Source: Pseudomonas vancouverensis (GTDB lineage Bacteria > Pseudomonadota > Gammaproteobacteria > Pseudomonadales > Pseudomonadaceae). Taken from it: a stretch of DNA of 64,000 nt. The stretch is from contig NZ_RRZK01000007.1 of NCBI RefSeq assembly GCF_004348895.1, forward strand, positions 310,001-374,000, given 5' to 3'. The notes under the pieces are model-generated. The model had not been told where the DNA came from, did no database searches, and saw nothing but the letters and a program-made list of their open reading frames with translations. The position numbers and the translations under genes are program-made. Below, piece after piece: positions 55,586 to 64,000 of this stretch (positions are counted from its first letter, which is position 1; the number at the start of each line of letters is the position of its first letter).

Positions 55586-56254
55586 TCAGGGCCTGGCGAT
55601 GCTCGCCTGGTCAGTCTTTGATTTACAGCGTTTGAGCTTCGCCTCCAGATTGCGGTCCGGCATGGCGTGGCAGCGCAGGGCATGGGCCGTCTGCTCGACG
55701 TAATCACGTGTCGTACCGTAACGCCCGCAGGCATTTTCAAAGACGTGGCTCAACACATGATCCGGCAGGTTGCCGGCATAGGTCGGCAGATGCCGCTCCA
55801 GCACAAAACCCAAGGCTTGAACCTGACTGCCGTCTTCAAGCCGGCAGTTGAGCCAATGGGGGCGATAGGACGGCACGGGCATCTCGCGCTGCCATAGTGC
55901 ATAGAGCGAGGCTTCCAGTTGCTCCTCGGGCAGGCGGTAGGCAAAGCCGCTGCAGGAACCTCCACGATCGAGACCAAACACCAGGCCAGGCATTTCCGGC
56001 GTGCCACGGTGTTCGTGGGACCACAGGTACAACCCGCGGTGATAGCCATGCACGCGCCCGCGAACCCTTTCCACAGCCGAGCATTCAGGCCGCCAGATCA
56101 ACGACCCATAAGCAAACAGCCACACGGGGCCGCCCTTGTGGCGCGCCATGGTCGACTGCATCGAGGTGAGCAATTGTTCGTGAGTGAGTTTGGGCCCCAG
56201 ATCGAGCCGCGGAGGGTAAGCAAGATTCAAGAAAGCAGTTTCTATGACGCTCAT
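55586..56254 (-). CDS. glutathione-specific gamma-glutamylcyclotransferase, ChaC type
   Basis: A 222-residue ChaC-like protein that may split glutathione into 5-oxoproline and Cys-Gly. The signature VWLFAYGSLIWRPE contains the YGSLxW loop; the catalytic Glu should be the one in SCSGFAYRLPEEQ. VHGYHRGLYLWSHEHRGTPEMPGLVFGL matches the family. The ATG at 56254 (MSVIETAF) is chosen over one 8 codons upstream. It is divergent from the barrel protein gene. Confidence 0.85.
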   Translation of the reverse strand: MSVIETAFLNLAYPPRLDLGPKLTHEQLLTSMQSTMARHKGGPVWLFAYGSLIWRPECSAVERVRGRVHGYHRGLYLWSHEHRGTPEMPGLVFGLDRGGSCSGFAYRLPEEQLEASLYALWQREMPVPSYRPHWLNCRLEDGSQVQALGFVLERHLPTYAGNLPDHVLSHVFENACGRYGTTRDYVEQTAHALRCHAMPDRNLEAKLKRCKSKTDQASIARP

Positions 56255-56602
56255 GGCAATCGGGGTTCGGCCCTGCAATTACTACAAAATGTAAACTTAC
56301 TTAATGTAATAGAACATATAGCAGTAAAGATAAAACGAAAAGTGCTTAAAGATGGTTGGCACGCTGTAAAAACATGAAAACTGCAGACCAGAGCCAACCG
56401 TTATATACCCTAATAGCAGACCCGGTTTATCTGAAATACCATAATGAAATATGCATAGACTTGGTATTGGACTTTAATCAAACCCCGCCCATCGGAAATT
56501 TCCTACACGCTTTAAGGCATTTCCGCCTGTTCAGCGCTTCGGACAACGCGTACAACGGCCACCCACAAACGCAAGCCAAACTGCCTTTACAGGGGCTGCT
56601 CG
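56255..56602. other. A/T-rich gap between divergent genes
   Basis: This 348-base gap is much richer in A and T than the flanks, at least from 56278 to 56480. It holds short open frames but none with a clear ribosome binding site or a recognised motif. Promoters for the ChaC-type gene and the barrel gene at 56603 must lie here. I see no repeat or tRNA. Confidence 0.5.
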
Positions 56603-57076
56603 ATGAAAAACCCAAGAATTTACGGACTGTTGCTGTTGCTTTCAGCACCGATTGCAATGGCACAGGACGCCACGAAAGACACCGGCTCCTGGTATCTGCA
56701 AACCAGTCTTTATACCAAACACTATTCACCCGATCCCGATCACAATAATCATCAGGACCTCATCGGACTTGAACGGGATCAGGCATCAGGCTGGTTATTT
56801 GGTGCAGCAACTTTTCGCAACTCGTTCAGCCAGCGTTCATATTATGCCTACGCCGGCAAACGTTATGAGAGCGCCGATTATCCCGTGTACATCAAACTCA
56901 CGGGCGGCCTGCTGGAAGGTTACAAGGGCGACTATCAGGACAAGATCCCGTTGAACCGCTTCGGCGTGGCACCGGTGATCATCCCTTCACTCGGTGCCCA
57001 CTACGGCCCCGTGGCGGCTGAACTGGTGCTGCTGGGGTTCAACGCCGCCATGGTCACGACCGGTCTGCGTTTCTAG
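56603..57076 (+). CDS. small outer-membrane barrel protein, PagP-like
   Basis: A 157-residue precursor with signal peptide (MKNPRIYGLLLLLSAPIAMA). The mature part alternates aromatic and polar residues (GSWYLQTSLYTKHYSPDPDHNNHQ, GWLFGAATFRNSFSQRSYYAYAGKRYE) and ends in a Phe-terminated strand (NAAMVTTGLRF), the mark of an eight-strand outer-membrane barrel. It may be a PagP-type lipid A palmitoyl-transferase (candidate His in YTKHY and Ser in SFSQ), but this is inference. Proteins like it are often mis-named glycerol-3-phosphate transporters. It overlaps the 3' end of the reductase gene by four bases. Confidence 0.75.
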   Translation: MKNPRIYGLLLLLSAPIAMAQDATKDTGSWYLQTSLYTKHYSPDPDHNNHQDLIGLERDQASGWLFGAATFRNSFSQRSYYAYAGKRYESADYPVYIKLTGGLLEGYKGDYQDKIPLNRFGVAPVIIPSLGAHYGPVAAELVLLGFNAAMVTTGLRF

Positions 57077-58038
57077 CGGGGTGCGTAGGCGAATACATCG
57101 GCGCGCATCTGATGAGCGTCCATGCCTGCTTCGACTAAAGCGTCCAGGGTGCCATAGACCATCGCCGGAGAACCGCTGGCATAGACATGCAGTTGCTTGA
57201 GATCGGCAAAGTCTTCGCACACCGCCTCATGCAGCATCCCGCAACGCCCTTCCCAGCCGCATTGATCGCTGACAACCTTATGCAGGAACAGATTGGGCAG
57301 CTTCAGCCATTGGTCCCAGTGCTCGATCTGATAAAAGTCCTCGGGACGGCGCACGCCCCAGTACAGGTGCACCGGGTGCTTGAAGCCCGAGGCTCGGCAA
57401 TGTTCGATCAGGCTGTGGATCTGGCCCATGCCGGTACCGGCCGCGATCAGCACCAGGGGACCGTCCGGCAGTTCCGCAAGATGGGTGTCGCCAAAGGGCA
57501 GTTCGACGCGCACGATGCCGTTGCGCTTGAGCTGGTCGATCAGGCTCAGTGCACTGGCCTCACGGGCCAGCACATGAATTTCCAGATCACGCCCACCGTG
57601 GGGCGCCGAAGCCAGCGAGAACGCCGACTTTTCGCCATTCTCGCGCTCGATCATCAGGTACTGTCCAGCGTGATAGCGCGGCGGCTTGCCGGCCGGCGCC
57701 CGCAGGCGCACACGCCAGGTGTCGCCACCGACGTCCCGGCACTCCGTGACCTGACACGACACGCTGCGCACCGGCAGTTCTCCCAGCGCGAGCACGCCAT
57801 CCCACAGCACGATGCAGTCTTCCAGCGGCTCTGCTATGCAAGTGTAGAACTCGCCATGGTCACGCACATTGCCGGCCTGCTCGACCCGGCCTTCCACCAG
57901 CAGCGCCGCGCACACGTGGCAGTTGCCGTTACGGCAGCTTTGCGGGCACTCATAGCCCAGGCGCCGCGCTCCATCGAGAATCCGCTCACCGGGCAGTATC
58001 TCTAGCACCGCTCCGGAGGGCTGCAAGGTTACACGCAT
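57073..58038 (-). CDS. [2Fe-2S] ferredoxin-flavin reductase (ascD/Fre-like), beside ubiD
   Basis: A 321-residue electron-transfer flavoprotein. Residues 1-85 are a plant-type ferredoxin domain with CPQSCRNGNCHVCAALL; four Cys bind 2Fe-2S, the last near residue 80 in FYTCIAEP. Residues about 95-200 form the FAD barrel (RYHAGQYLMIER) and the last 110 the NAD(P)H domain (LIAAGTGMGQIHSLIEH). Databases often call it CDP-6-deoxy-glucoseen reductase, but no such sugar genes are here. The start overlaps the ubiD stop (TGATG), so they are coupled; in E. coli the flavin reductase fre also follows ubiD. Confidence 0.85.
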   Translation of the reverse strand: MRVTLQPSGAVLEILPGERILDGARRLGYECPQSCRNGNCHVCAALLVEGRVEQAGNVRDHGEFYTCIAEPLEDCIVLWDGVLALGELPVRSVSCQVTECRDVGGDTWRVRLRAPAGKPPRYHAGQYLMIERENGEKSAFSLASAPHGGRDLEIHVLAREASALSLIDQLKRNGIVRVELPFGDTHLAELPDGPLVLIAAGTGMGQIHSLIEHCRASGFKHPVHLYWGVRRPEDFYQIEHWDQWLKLPNLFLHKVVSDQCGWEGRCGMLHEAVCEDFADLKQLHVYASGSPAMVYGTLDALVEAGMDAHQMRADVFAYAPR

Positions 58039-59504
58039 CAATCTATTCCTAATTGATTCCAGATGGCATCGATCCGTTGGGTGACGGCATCGTCCTTGAC
58101 GATGACCCGACCCCACTCGCGGGTGGTTTCGCCGGGCCATTTGTGCGTGGCATCGAGACCCATTTTCGAGCCAAGGCCGGACACCGGCGAGGCGAAGTCC
58201 AGGTAGTCGATCGGCGTATTTTCGATCATCACCGTGTCGCGCTTGGGGTCCATGCGCGTGGTGATGGCCCAGATCACGTCGTTCCAGTCGCGGGCATTGA
58301 TGTCGTCGTCGGTGACGATAACGAACTTGGTGTACATGAACTGTCGCAAAAACGACCAGACACCGAGCATTACCCGCTTGGCATGCCCAGGGTACGACTT
58401 CTTCATGGTCACGACGGCCATGCGATACGAGCAGCCTTCGGGCGGCAGGTAGAAATCGGTGATCTCCGGAAACTGCTTCTGCAGGATCGGCACGAACACT
58501 TCGTTCAGGGCGACGCCGAGGATTGCCGGCTCATCCGGTGGACGGCCGGTGTACGTGCTGTGGTAGATCGGCTTGACCCGGTGGGTAATGCGCTCGACGG
58601 TGAACACCGGAAAGCTGTCGACTTCGTTGTAGTAACCGGTGTGGTCGCCGTACGGGCCTTCATCCGCCATCTCGCCGGGATGAATCACGCCTTCGAGGAT
58701 GATCTCGGCGGTGGCCGGTACTTGCAGATCGTTGCCACGGCACTTCACCAGCTCGGTGCGGTTGCCACGCAGCAGGCCGGCGAAGGCGTACTCGGAGAGG
58801 CTGTCCGGCACCGGCGTCACTGCACCGAGAATGGTTGCAGGGTCAGCGCCCAGCGCCACGGACACCGGGAATGGCTGGCCTGGATGCTTCTCGCACCACT
58901 CGCGGTAATCGAGCGCGCCACCGCGATGGCTCAACCAGCGCATGATGACCTTGTTGCGGCCAATCACCTGCTGGCGATAGATACCAAGGTTCTGGCGGTC
59001 CTTGTTCGGGCCTTTGGTGACGGTCAGGCCCCAGGTGATCAGGGGAGCCACGTCACCAGGCCAGCAGGTCTGCACTGGCAATTGTGCGAGGTCGACGTCA
59101 TCACCTTCGATGACCACTTCCTGGCACACCGCGTCCTTCACCACTTTCGGCGCCATGGAGATGATCTTGCGGAAGATCGGCAGTTTGGACCAGGCGTCTT
59201 TCAAGCCTTTCGGTGGCTCGGGTTCCTTGAGGAACGCCAGCAGCTTGCCGATCTCGCGCAGTTCACTGACCGCTTCGGCGCCCATGCCCAGCGCAACCCG
59301 TTCAGGGGTGCCGAACAGGTTGCCGAGCACCGGAATGTCGTAGCCGGTGGGCTTTTCGAAAAGCAGGGCCGGACCTTTGGCGCGCAAGGTGCGGTCGCAA
59401 ACCTCGGTCATTTCCAGCACTGGTGACACCGGAACCTGGATGCGCTTGAGCTCGCCGCGCTGTTCCAGGCCGCTGATAAAGTCGCGCAAGTCGCGATACT
59501 GCAT
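58038..59504 (-). CDS. ubiD: 4-hydroxy-3-polyprenylbenzoate decarboxylase UbiD
   Basis: A 488-residue prenylated-FMN decarboxylase in ubiquinone synthesis. The start [22 protein letters not shown], the middle [30 protein letters not shown], and [10 protein letters not shown] with the conserved Glu are typical. The C-terminal part has [19 protein letters not shown]. Length is normal. The prFMN cofactor needs UbiX, not in the window. It is coupled to the downstream reductase gene. Confidence 0.95.
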   Translation of the reverse strand: MQYRDLRDFISGLEQRGELKRIQVPVSPVLEMTEVCDRTLRAKGPALLFEKPTGYDIPVLGNLFGTPERVALGMGAEAVSELREIGKLLAFLKEPEPPKGLKDAWSKLPIFRKIISMAPKVVKDAVCQEVVIEGDDVDLAQLPVQTCWPGDVAPLITWGLTVTKGPNKDRQNLGIYRQQVIGRNKVIMRWLSHRGGALDYREWCEKHPGQPFPVSVALGADPATILGAVTPVPDSLSEYAFAGLLRGNRTELVKCRGNDLQVPATAEIILEGVIHPGEMADEGPYGDHTGYYNEVDSFPVFTVERITHRVKPIYHSTYTGRPPDEPAILGVALNEVFVPILQKQFPEITDFYLPPEGCSYRMAVVTMKKSYPGHAKRVMLGVWSFLRQFMYTKFVIVTDDDINARDWNDVIWAITTRMDPKRDTVMIENTPIDYLDFASPVSGLGSKMGLDATHKWPGETTREWGRVIVKDDAVTQRIDAIWNQLGID

Positions 59505-59604
59505 GCGTGAGCCTCGTTTTGGCCGTGGCGTTCGGGGGCTGGCAGTTTAGCGCCGAAGCCCTCTATTCAGAACCACGAACTGGCGGTTGATCAAAAAACA
59601 GATA

Positions 59605-59634
59605 GCAAAAAGCCGGGTTTCCCCGGCTTTTTAG
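59605..59634 (-). terminator. terminator of rho
   Basis: AAGCCGGG at 59610-59617 and CCCGGCTT at 59622-59629 form an 8 bp stem, with T5-6 at the end on the minus strand. It lies 12-40 bases after the rho stop. Confidence 0.85.
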
Positions 59635-59645
59635 TCTTCGCCGAT

Positions 59646-60905
59646 TTACTTGCGTTTCATCGACAGGAAGAACTCATCGTTGGTCTTGGTCGTTTTCAAC
59701 TTGTCGACCAGGAACTCGATGGCAGCGACTTCGTCCATCGGGTGCAGCAATTTACGCAGGATCCACATGCGCTGCAGCTCGTCGTCGGCAGTCAGCAACT
59801 CTTCACGGCGGGTGCCGGAACGGTTGATGTTGATCGCAGGGAAGACGCGCTTTTCAGCGATGCGACGATCCAGAGGCAGTTCCATGTTGCCGGTGCCTTT
59901 GAATTCTTCGTAGATCACTTCGTCCATCTTCGAGCCGGTTTCAACCAGCGCGGTGGCGATGATGGTCAGCGAGCCGCCTTCTTCGATGTTCCGCGCGGCG
60001 CCGAAGAAACGCTTCGGTTTCTCCAGGGCGTGGGCATCGACACCACCGGTCAGTACCTTGCCGGAGCTCGGGATCACGGTGTTGTAGGCACGAGCCAGAC
60101 GGGTGATGGAGTCGAGCAGGATCACCACGTCTTTCTTGTGCTCAACCAGGCGCTTGGCCTTTTCGATCACCATTTCGGCAACCTGCACGTGACGGGTTGG
60201 CGGCTCGTCGAATGTCGAGGCAACCACTTCGCCGCGCACGGTGCGCTGCATCTCGGTCACTTCTTCCGGACGTTCGTCGATCAGCAACACGATCAGATGA
60301 ACTTCAGGGTTGTTACGCGCAATGTTGGCGGCGATGTTCTGCAGCATGATCGTTTTACCGGCTTTCGGCGGTGCAACGATCAGACCGCGCTGGCCTTTGC
60401 CGATCGGGGCGCACAGGTCGATAACACGACCAGTCAAGTCTTCGGTGGAACCGTTGCCGGCTTCCATCTTCATGCGCACGGTCGGGAACAGCGGGGTCAG
60501 GTTCTCGAAGAGAATCTTGTTTTTCGCGTTTTCCGGACGGTCGAAGTTGATGGTGTCGACCTTGAGCAGCGCGAAATAACGCTCGCCTTCCTTAGGAGGG
60601 CGGATCTTGCCAACGATGGTGTCACCGGTGCGCAAGTTGAAACGGCGGATCTGGCTCGGCGAGACGTAAATATCGTCTGGGCCGGCGAGGTAGGAAGCGT
60701 CAGCGGAGCGCAGGAAGCCGAAGCCGTCCTGGAGAATCTCCAGCACGCCATCACCGGAGATTTCCTCACCGCTTTTCGCGTGCTTCTTGAGCAGGGAGAA
60801 AATCACGTCCTGCTTGCGCGAACGGGCCATATTTTCTATGCCCATCTGTTCGGCCAATTCGAGCAGTTCGGTAATCGGCTTTTGCTTGAGTTCAGTCAGA
60901 TTCAT
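59646..60905 (-). CDS. rho: transcription termination factor Rho
   Basis: A 419-residue RNA helicase hexamer that ends transcripts. The N-terminal RNA-binding domain ([29 protein letters not shown], then a cold-shock fold) is followed by the ATPase: Walker A APPKAGKT at 178-185, Walker [18 protein letters not shown], and the R-loop near [14 protein letters not shown]. The start is the usual [11 protein letters not shown] long leader (60906-61153) after trxA may hold autoregulation. Confidence 0.97.
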   Translation of the reverse strand: MNLTELKQKPITELLELAEQMGIENMARSRKQDVIFSLLKKHAKSGEEISGDGVLEILQDGFGFLRSADASYLAGPDDIYVSPSQIRRFNLRTGDTIVGKIRPPKEGERYFALLKVDTINFDRPENAKNKILFENLTPLFPTVRMKMEAGNGSTEDLTGRVIDLCAPIGKGQRGLIVAPPKAGKTIMLQNIAANIARNNPEVHLIVLLIDERPEEVTEMQRTVRGEVVASTFDEPPTRHVQVAEMVIEKAKRLVEHKKDVVILLDSITRLARAYNTVIPSSGKVLTGGVDAHALEKPKRFFGAARNIEEGGSLTIIATALVETGSKMDEVIYEEFKGTGNMELPLDRRIAEKRVFPAININRSGTRREELLTADDELQRMWILRKLLHPMDEVAAIEFLVDKLKTTKTNDEFFLSMKRK

Positions 60906-61102
60906 ATAGGAATGACGTAATCATTTATGGAGGGGGGAAATTAAGCTTTTGGCTTAATGAGGCCGCGCCGCGGAGAAGGCGACAGGATCGCGTACTTATT
61001 CGAAAAGGAGTGCGTCGGCGACGGCTAGCAGGGGGCAATGGAGAAACCAGTGCGGGGCCGAATGTAACACCTGCGTTTAGGAGCGTCTAGCCCTGAATAC
61101 GC

Positions 61103-61131
61103 AAAAAGCCCCGCTATTTGCGGGGCTTTTT
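61103..61131 (-). terminator. terminator of trxA
   Basis: AAAAAGCCCCGC at 61103-61114 is perfectly complementary to GCGGGGCTTTTT at 61120-61131, with a TATTT loop. It follows the trxA stop by 23 bases on the minus strand; the T-rich end is strong. It separates trxA from rho. Confidence 0.92.
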
Positions 61132-61153
61132 GGATGATGCATTACAACGACGC

Positions 61154-61483
61154 TTAGATGTTGGCGTCGAGGAAAGCCGCCAGTTGCGACTTCGACAGTG
61201 CGCCGACCTTGGTCGCTTCAACGTTGCCGTTCTTGAACAGCATCAGGGTCGGGATACCACGCACGCCGTGCTTGGCCGGGGTTTCCTGATTTTCGTCGAT
61301 GTTCAGCTTGGCAACGGTCAGCTTGCCTTTGTAGGTTTCTGCAATTTCGTCCAGAACCGGAGCGATCATTTTGCAAGGGCCGCACCATTCAGCCCAGTAG
61401 TCGACCAGTACAGCGCCTTCGGCCTTGAGTACGTCGGCTTCGAAGCTGGCGTCGCTAACGTGTTTGATCAGATCGCTGCTCAT
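61154..61483 (-). CDS. trxA: thioredoxin TrxA
   Basis: A 109-residue thioredoxin with the WCGPC active site at residues 33-37 ([22 protein letters not shown]) and the cis-Pro segment [14 protein letters not shown]. It reduces protein disulfides in the cytoplasm with electrons from TrxB. It lies upstream of rho, a conserved pair. The start at 61483 gives the family length. Confidence 0.97.
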   Translation of the reverse strand: MSSDLIKHVSDASFEADVLKAEGAVLVDYWAEWCGPCKMIAPVLDEIAETYKGKLTVAKLNIDENQETPAKHGVRGIPTLMLFKNGNVEATKVGALSKSQLAAFLDANI

Positions 61484-61758
61484 GGAATTCTCCAGGTTGT
61501 AAGCAAAAAAACGTGGCCCATCATATCCGCCCTTCCCCTGTTCAGGAAGCCGCAGTTGATTGACTCTCGCTATGGTGTTTCATGAGTTTGGGTATAGCTC
61601 AAGTCATGCCCCAAGGGGAGCAACCGCACAAATCGCGCAGTTTGGCCCTCCTCGCGGCCAGCAAAGTTTGTGCTGGATCAACCCTTTCAGCTCTGCGCGT
61701 TGGCGCCAGCCTTTGATCGTGGCACGATGTCGAGGTAATCGACCGAGAACCCCTGACC

Positions 61759-63261
61759 ATGCCGCATTCCCAAGCCAAGAATCTGTCCCTGATCGCCGCA
61801 ATCGACCTGGGCTCCAACAGCTTTCACATGGTCGTGGCCAAGGCCCAGAACGGCGAAATCCGCATCCTCGAACGCCTTGGAGAGAAGGTGCAGCTGGCCG
61901 CTGGCATCGATGAAGAGCGTCATCTCAGCGAAGAGTCCATGCAGCGCGGGCTCGACTGCCTCAAGCGCTTTGCCCAACTGATCAACGGTATGCCCACCGG
62001 CGCCGTTCGAATCGTTGGCACCAACGCCTTGCGCGAAGCGCGCAACCGCGCCGAGTTCATCCACCGCGCCGAAGAAATCCTCGGCCACACGGTGGAAGTC
62101 ATCTCCGGCCGTGAAGAAGCGCGTCTTATTTACCTGGGCGTGTCCCACACCCTCGCCGACACCCCGGGCAAACGCCTGGTCGCCGACATCGGTGGCGGCA
62201 GTACAGAATTCATCATCGGCCAGCGTTTTGAACCGCTGCTGCGCGAAAGCCTGCAAATGGGCTGTGTCAGTTTCACTCAGCGCTACTTCAAGGACGGCAA
62301 GATCACCCCGGCCCGCTATGCCCAGGCTTATACGGCGGCGCGACTGGAGATCATGAGCATCGAACATGCCCTGCACCGCCTGACCTGGGATGAAGCCATC
62401 GGCTCCTCGGGCACCATTCGCGCCATTGGCCTGGCACTGAAAGCCGGTGGCCAAGGCTCCGGCGAGGTCAATGCCGAAGGCCTGGCCTGGCTGAAACGCA
62501 AACTGATCAAGCTGGGCGATATCGAAAAAATCGACTTTGAGGGCATCAAACCGGACCGCCGCGCAATCTTCCCGGCGGGCCTGGCGATTCTTGAAGCGAT
62601 TTTCGACGCCCTCGAACTGCAGCGCATGGATCACTGCGAAGGCGCCCTGCGTGAAGGCGTGCTCTACGACCTGCTGGGTCGTCACCACCACGAAGACGTG
62701 CGCGAACGCACCCTCACCTCGCTGATGGAGCGCTACCACGTCGATCTGGAGCAGGCTGCACGGGTCGAGCGCAAGGCACTGCATGCGTTTGATCAGGTGG
62801 CCAAGGATTGGGATCTGGAGGAAGGCGTCTGGCGCGAACTGCTCGGCTGGGCGGCCAAGGTCCACGAAGTGGGCCTGGACATCGCCCACTACCAGTATCA
62901 CAAGCACGGCGCCTACCTGATCGAACACTCGGACCTCGCCGGTTTCTCCCGCGAAGACCAATTGATGCTCGCGCTGCTGGTACGCGGCCATCGTCGCAAC
63001 ATTCCCAAGGACAAGTTTGCCGAGTTCGGCGAAGACGGCACCAAGCTGATCCGCCTGTGCGTGCTGCTGCGCTTTGCGATCCTGTTCCACCACATTCGCG
63101 GCACGCAGCAAATGCCTCAGGTGGAACTGAACGCCAATGGCAACAGCCTGGAAGTGGTGTTCCCGGAGAACTGGCTGGACGAAAACCAGCTGACCCAGGC
63201 CGACTTCGAGATCGAAGCACAATGGCTGACCCGGGTCGATATCGTGCTGAGCGTTCGCTAA
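61759..63261 (+). CDS. ppx: exopolyphosphatase Ppx
   Basis: A 500-residue Ppx/GppA phosphatase that shortens polyphosphate from the end. Actin-like ATPase loops are clear: [34 protein letters not shown] (catalytic Glu region), [15 protein letters not shown] and [11 protein letters not shown]. The C-terminal half (about 310-500) is the HD-like helical domain. It converges on ppk, so the polyP-degrading and -building genes face each other; the usual Pseudomonas arrangement. Confidence 0.95.
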   Translation: MPHSQAKNLSLIAAIDLGSNSFHMVVAKAQNGEIRILERLGEKVQLAAGIDEERHLSEESMQRGLDCLKRFAQLINGMPTGAVRIVGTNALREARNRAEFIHRAEEILGHTVEVISGREEARLIYLGVSHTLADTPGKRLVADIGGGSTEFIIGQRFEPLLRESLQMGCVSFTQRYFKDGKITPARYAQAYTAARLEIMSIEHALHRLTWDEAIGSSGTIRAIGLALKAGGQGSGEVNAEGLAWLKRKLIKLGDIEKIDFEGIKPDRRAIFPAGLAILEAIFDALELQRMDHCEGALREGVLYDLLGRHHHEDVRERTLTSLMERYHVDLEQAARVERKALHAFDQVAKDWDLEEGVWRELLGWAAKVHEVGLDIAHYQYHKHGAYLIEHSDLAGFSREDQLMLALLVRGHRRNIPKDKFAEFGEDGTKLIRLCVLLRFAILFHHIRGTQQMPQVELNANGNSLEVVFPENWLDENQLTQADFEIEAQWLTRVDIVLSVR

Positions 63262-63263
63262 AT

Positions 63264-63360
63264 CCTGTGGCGAGGGCGCTTGCTCCCGCTGGGTTGCGTA
63301 GCGGCTCCAAGAAAGAAGGCCTGCTGCGCAGTCCAACGGGAGCAAGCTCCCTCGCCACAA
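63264..63360. repeat. REP pair, GAGGGAGCTTGCTCCC type
   Basis: CTGTGGCGAGGGCGCTTGCT and GGGAGCAAGCTCCCTCGCCA are inverted, with inner GGTTGCGTAGCGGC and CCTGCTGCGCAG hairpins. It lies between the convergent ppx and ppk genes. Confidence 0.82.
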
Positions 63361-63377
63361 TTGTTTATCGATCAGAC

Positions 63378-63414
63378 AAAAAAATGGCGATCCGCAGGGA
63401 TCGCCATTTTTTAT
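63378..63414. terminator. bidirectional terminator ppx/ppk
   Basis: AAATGGCGATCC and GGATCGCCATTT form a 12 bp stem with a four-base loop, with A run on the left and T run on the right. It ends the ppk transcript and can end ppx. Confidence 0.9.
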
Positions 63415-63426
63415 GCCCGGTGCGAG

Positions 63427-64000
63427 TTACCGCACAGTCAGGATCGGGCTACCCAACCGCTCCAGCAACGTCGCCTGGGCACTGCGCGGGTTCTGGTTGC
63501 CGGTCGGCGTGTTACGGATGTAACGACCGTCGGACTGCAGGCTCCAGCTGTGCGTGTTGTCGGTCAGGTACAGTTCCAGCTCTTTCTTGACCCGCATGAT
63601 CAGCTTCTTGCCCTCTACCGGGAAGCAAGTCTCGACGCGCTTGTCGAGGTTGCGCTCCATCCAGTCGGCACTGGACAGGAACATCTGCTCGTCGCCGCCA
63701 TTGAGGAAGTAGAACACCCGGGTGTGCTCGAGGAAGCGGCCGATGATCGAGCGCACGTGGATGTTGTGGGAAACCCCGGCGATGCCCGGACGCAGGCAGC
63801 ACATGCCACGCACCACCAGGTCGATGCGCACGCCAGACTGGCTGGCTTTGTACAACGCGCGGATGATCTTCGGATCGGTCAGCGAGTTGAACTTGGCGAT
63901 GATGTGCGCCGGCTTGCCGTCGAGGGCGAACTGGGTTTCCCGGGCAATCATGTCGAGCATGCCCTTCTTCAGGGTGAACGGCGCATGCAGCAACTTCTTC
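63427..64000 (-). CDS. ppk: polyphosphate kinase Ppk (3' part, cut by right edge)
   Basis: About 190 C-terminal residues of Ppk1, which makes polyphosphate from ATP. The visible part (KKLLHAPFTLKKGMLDMIARE..., HIIAKFNSLTDPKIIRALYKASQSGVRIDLVVRGMCCL, SIIGRFLEHTRVFYF, LSSADWMERNLDKRVE) covers the second phospholipase D-like half with Arg/Lys/His contacts. The frame is open to the window edge, so the start and the N-terminal domains lie outside. A Ser/Arg-rich end (NPRSAQATLLERLGSPILTVR) is normal. Confidence 0.95.
   Translation of the reverse strand, partial: KKLLHAPFTLKKGMLDMIARETQFALDGKPAHIIAKFNSLTDPKIIRALYKASQSGVRIDLVVRGMCCLRPGIAGVSHNIHVRSIIGRFLEHTRVFYFLNGGDEQMFLSSADWMERNLDKRVETCFPVEGKKLIMRVKKELELYLTDNTHSWSLQSDGRYIRNTPTGNQNPRSAQATLLERLGSPILTVR

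Noticed and set aside
56255..56330. PhoP box near the barrel gene
   Set aside because: A GTTTA-like direct repeat reads CATTA-N5-GTTTA, only 3 of 5 in one half, and faces the other gene.
56356..56748. 130-codon plus-strand frame before the barrel gene
   Set aside because: It overlaps the barrel gene by 146 bases in another frame, has no ribosome binding site and no recognisable motif.

Overview
The window is a stretch of Pseudomonas chromosome, most likely from the P. fluorescens group. This rests on the high GC content, the gene order (spu polyamine locus, ssu/lsfA sulfonate locus, argA-argE, gcv, ubi-pepP-zapA-6S RNA-fau, ubiD-rho-trxA-ppx-ppk) and the many REP palindromes with the GAGCAAGCTCGC and GAGGGAGCTTGCTCCC cores that fill intergenic gaps in this group. 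I see no phage, insertion sequence, CRISPR array or tRNA. Most genes are conserved core genes, and the interesting features are local losses, insertions and regulatory sites rather than a new large system.

Layout. 0-7.3 kb: a secreted DUF2059-like protein, an alpha/beta hydrolase, a thioredoxin-fold protein, a penicillin/AHL-acylase family enzyme, and a GlxA-type AraC regulator divergent from an HD-domain enzyme. 7.3-17.8 kb: polyamine uptake and catabolism, spuBCDEFGH on the minus strand and spuI on the plus strand. The expected gamma-glutamyl-GABA hydrolase gene spuA survives only as a degraded remnant upstream of spuB. 18-29.2 kb: a TetR regulator, the sulfonate operon ssuEADCBF, the peroxiredoxin gene lsfA, two tandem OprD-family porins and a tauA gene with no tauBCD after it. 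29.3-36.9 kb: argA, argE, a CYTH/CHAD protein, an Lrp regulator divergent from a small ACT-like protein, an orphan GspE-type ATPase and a DUF2388 protein. 36.9-42.6 kb: glycine cleavage genes gcvT-gcvH-gcvP, split by an opposite-strand DegT/ArnB-like aminotransferase. 42.8-45.6 kb: ferric iron ABC permease and binding protein with a Fur-like box over the promoter. 45.7-52.2 kb: ubiI, thioesterase-like gene, ubiH, pepP and ygfB on one strand; TIGR02449-like gene, zapA, 6S RNA and fau on the other. 52.2-57.1 kb: small envelope and enzyme genes. 57.1-64 kb: a ferredoxin-flavin reductase overlapping ubiD, then rho, trxA, ppx and the 3' part of ppk, which runs off the right edge.

How the genes work together. 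SpuDEFGH import putrescine and spermidine, SpuB/SpuI gamma-glutamylate them and SpuC transaminates putrescine. SsuABC import sulfonates, SsuD/SsuE release sulfite, LsfA protects cells during sulfate starvation, and the porins may admit the substrates. UbiI, UbiH and UbiD are ubiquinone biosynthesis enzymes. Ppx and Ppk degrade and build polyphosphate from convergent genes.
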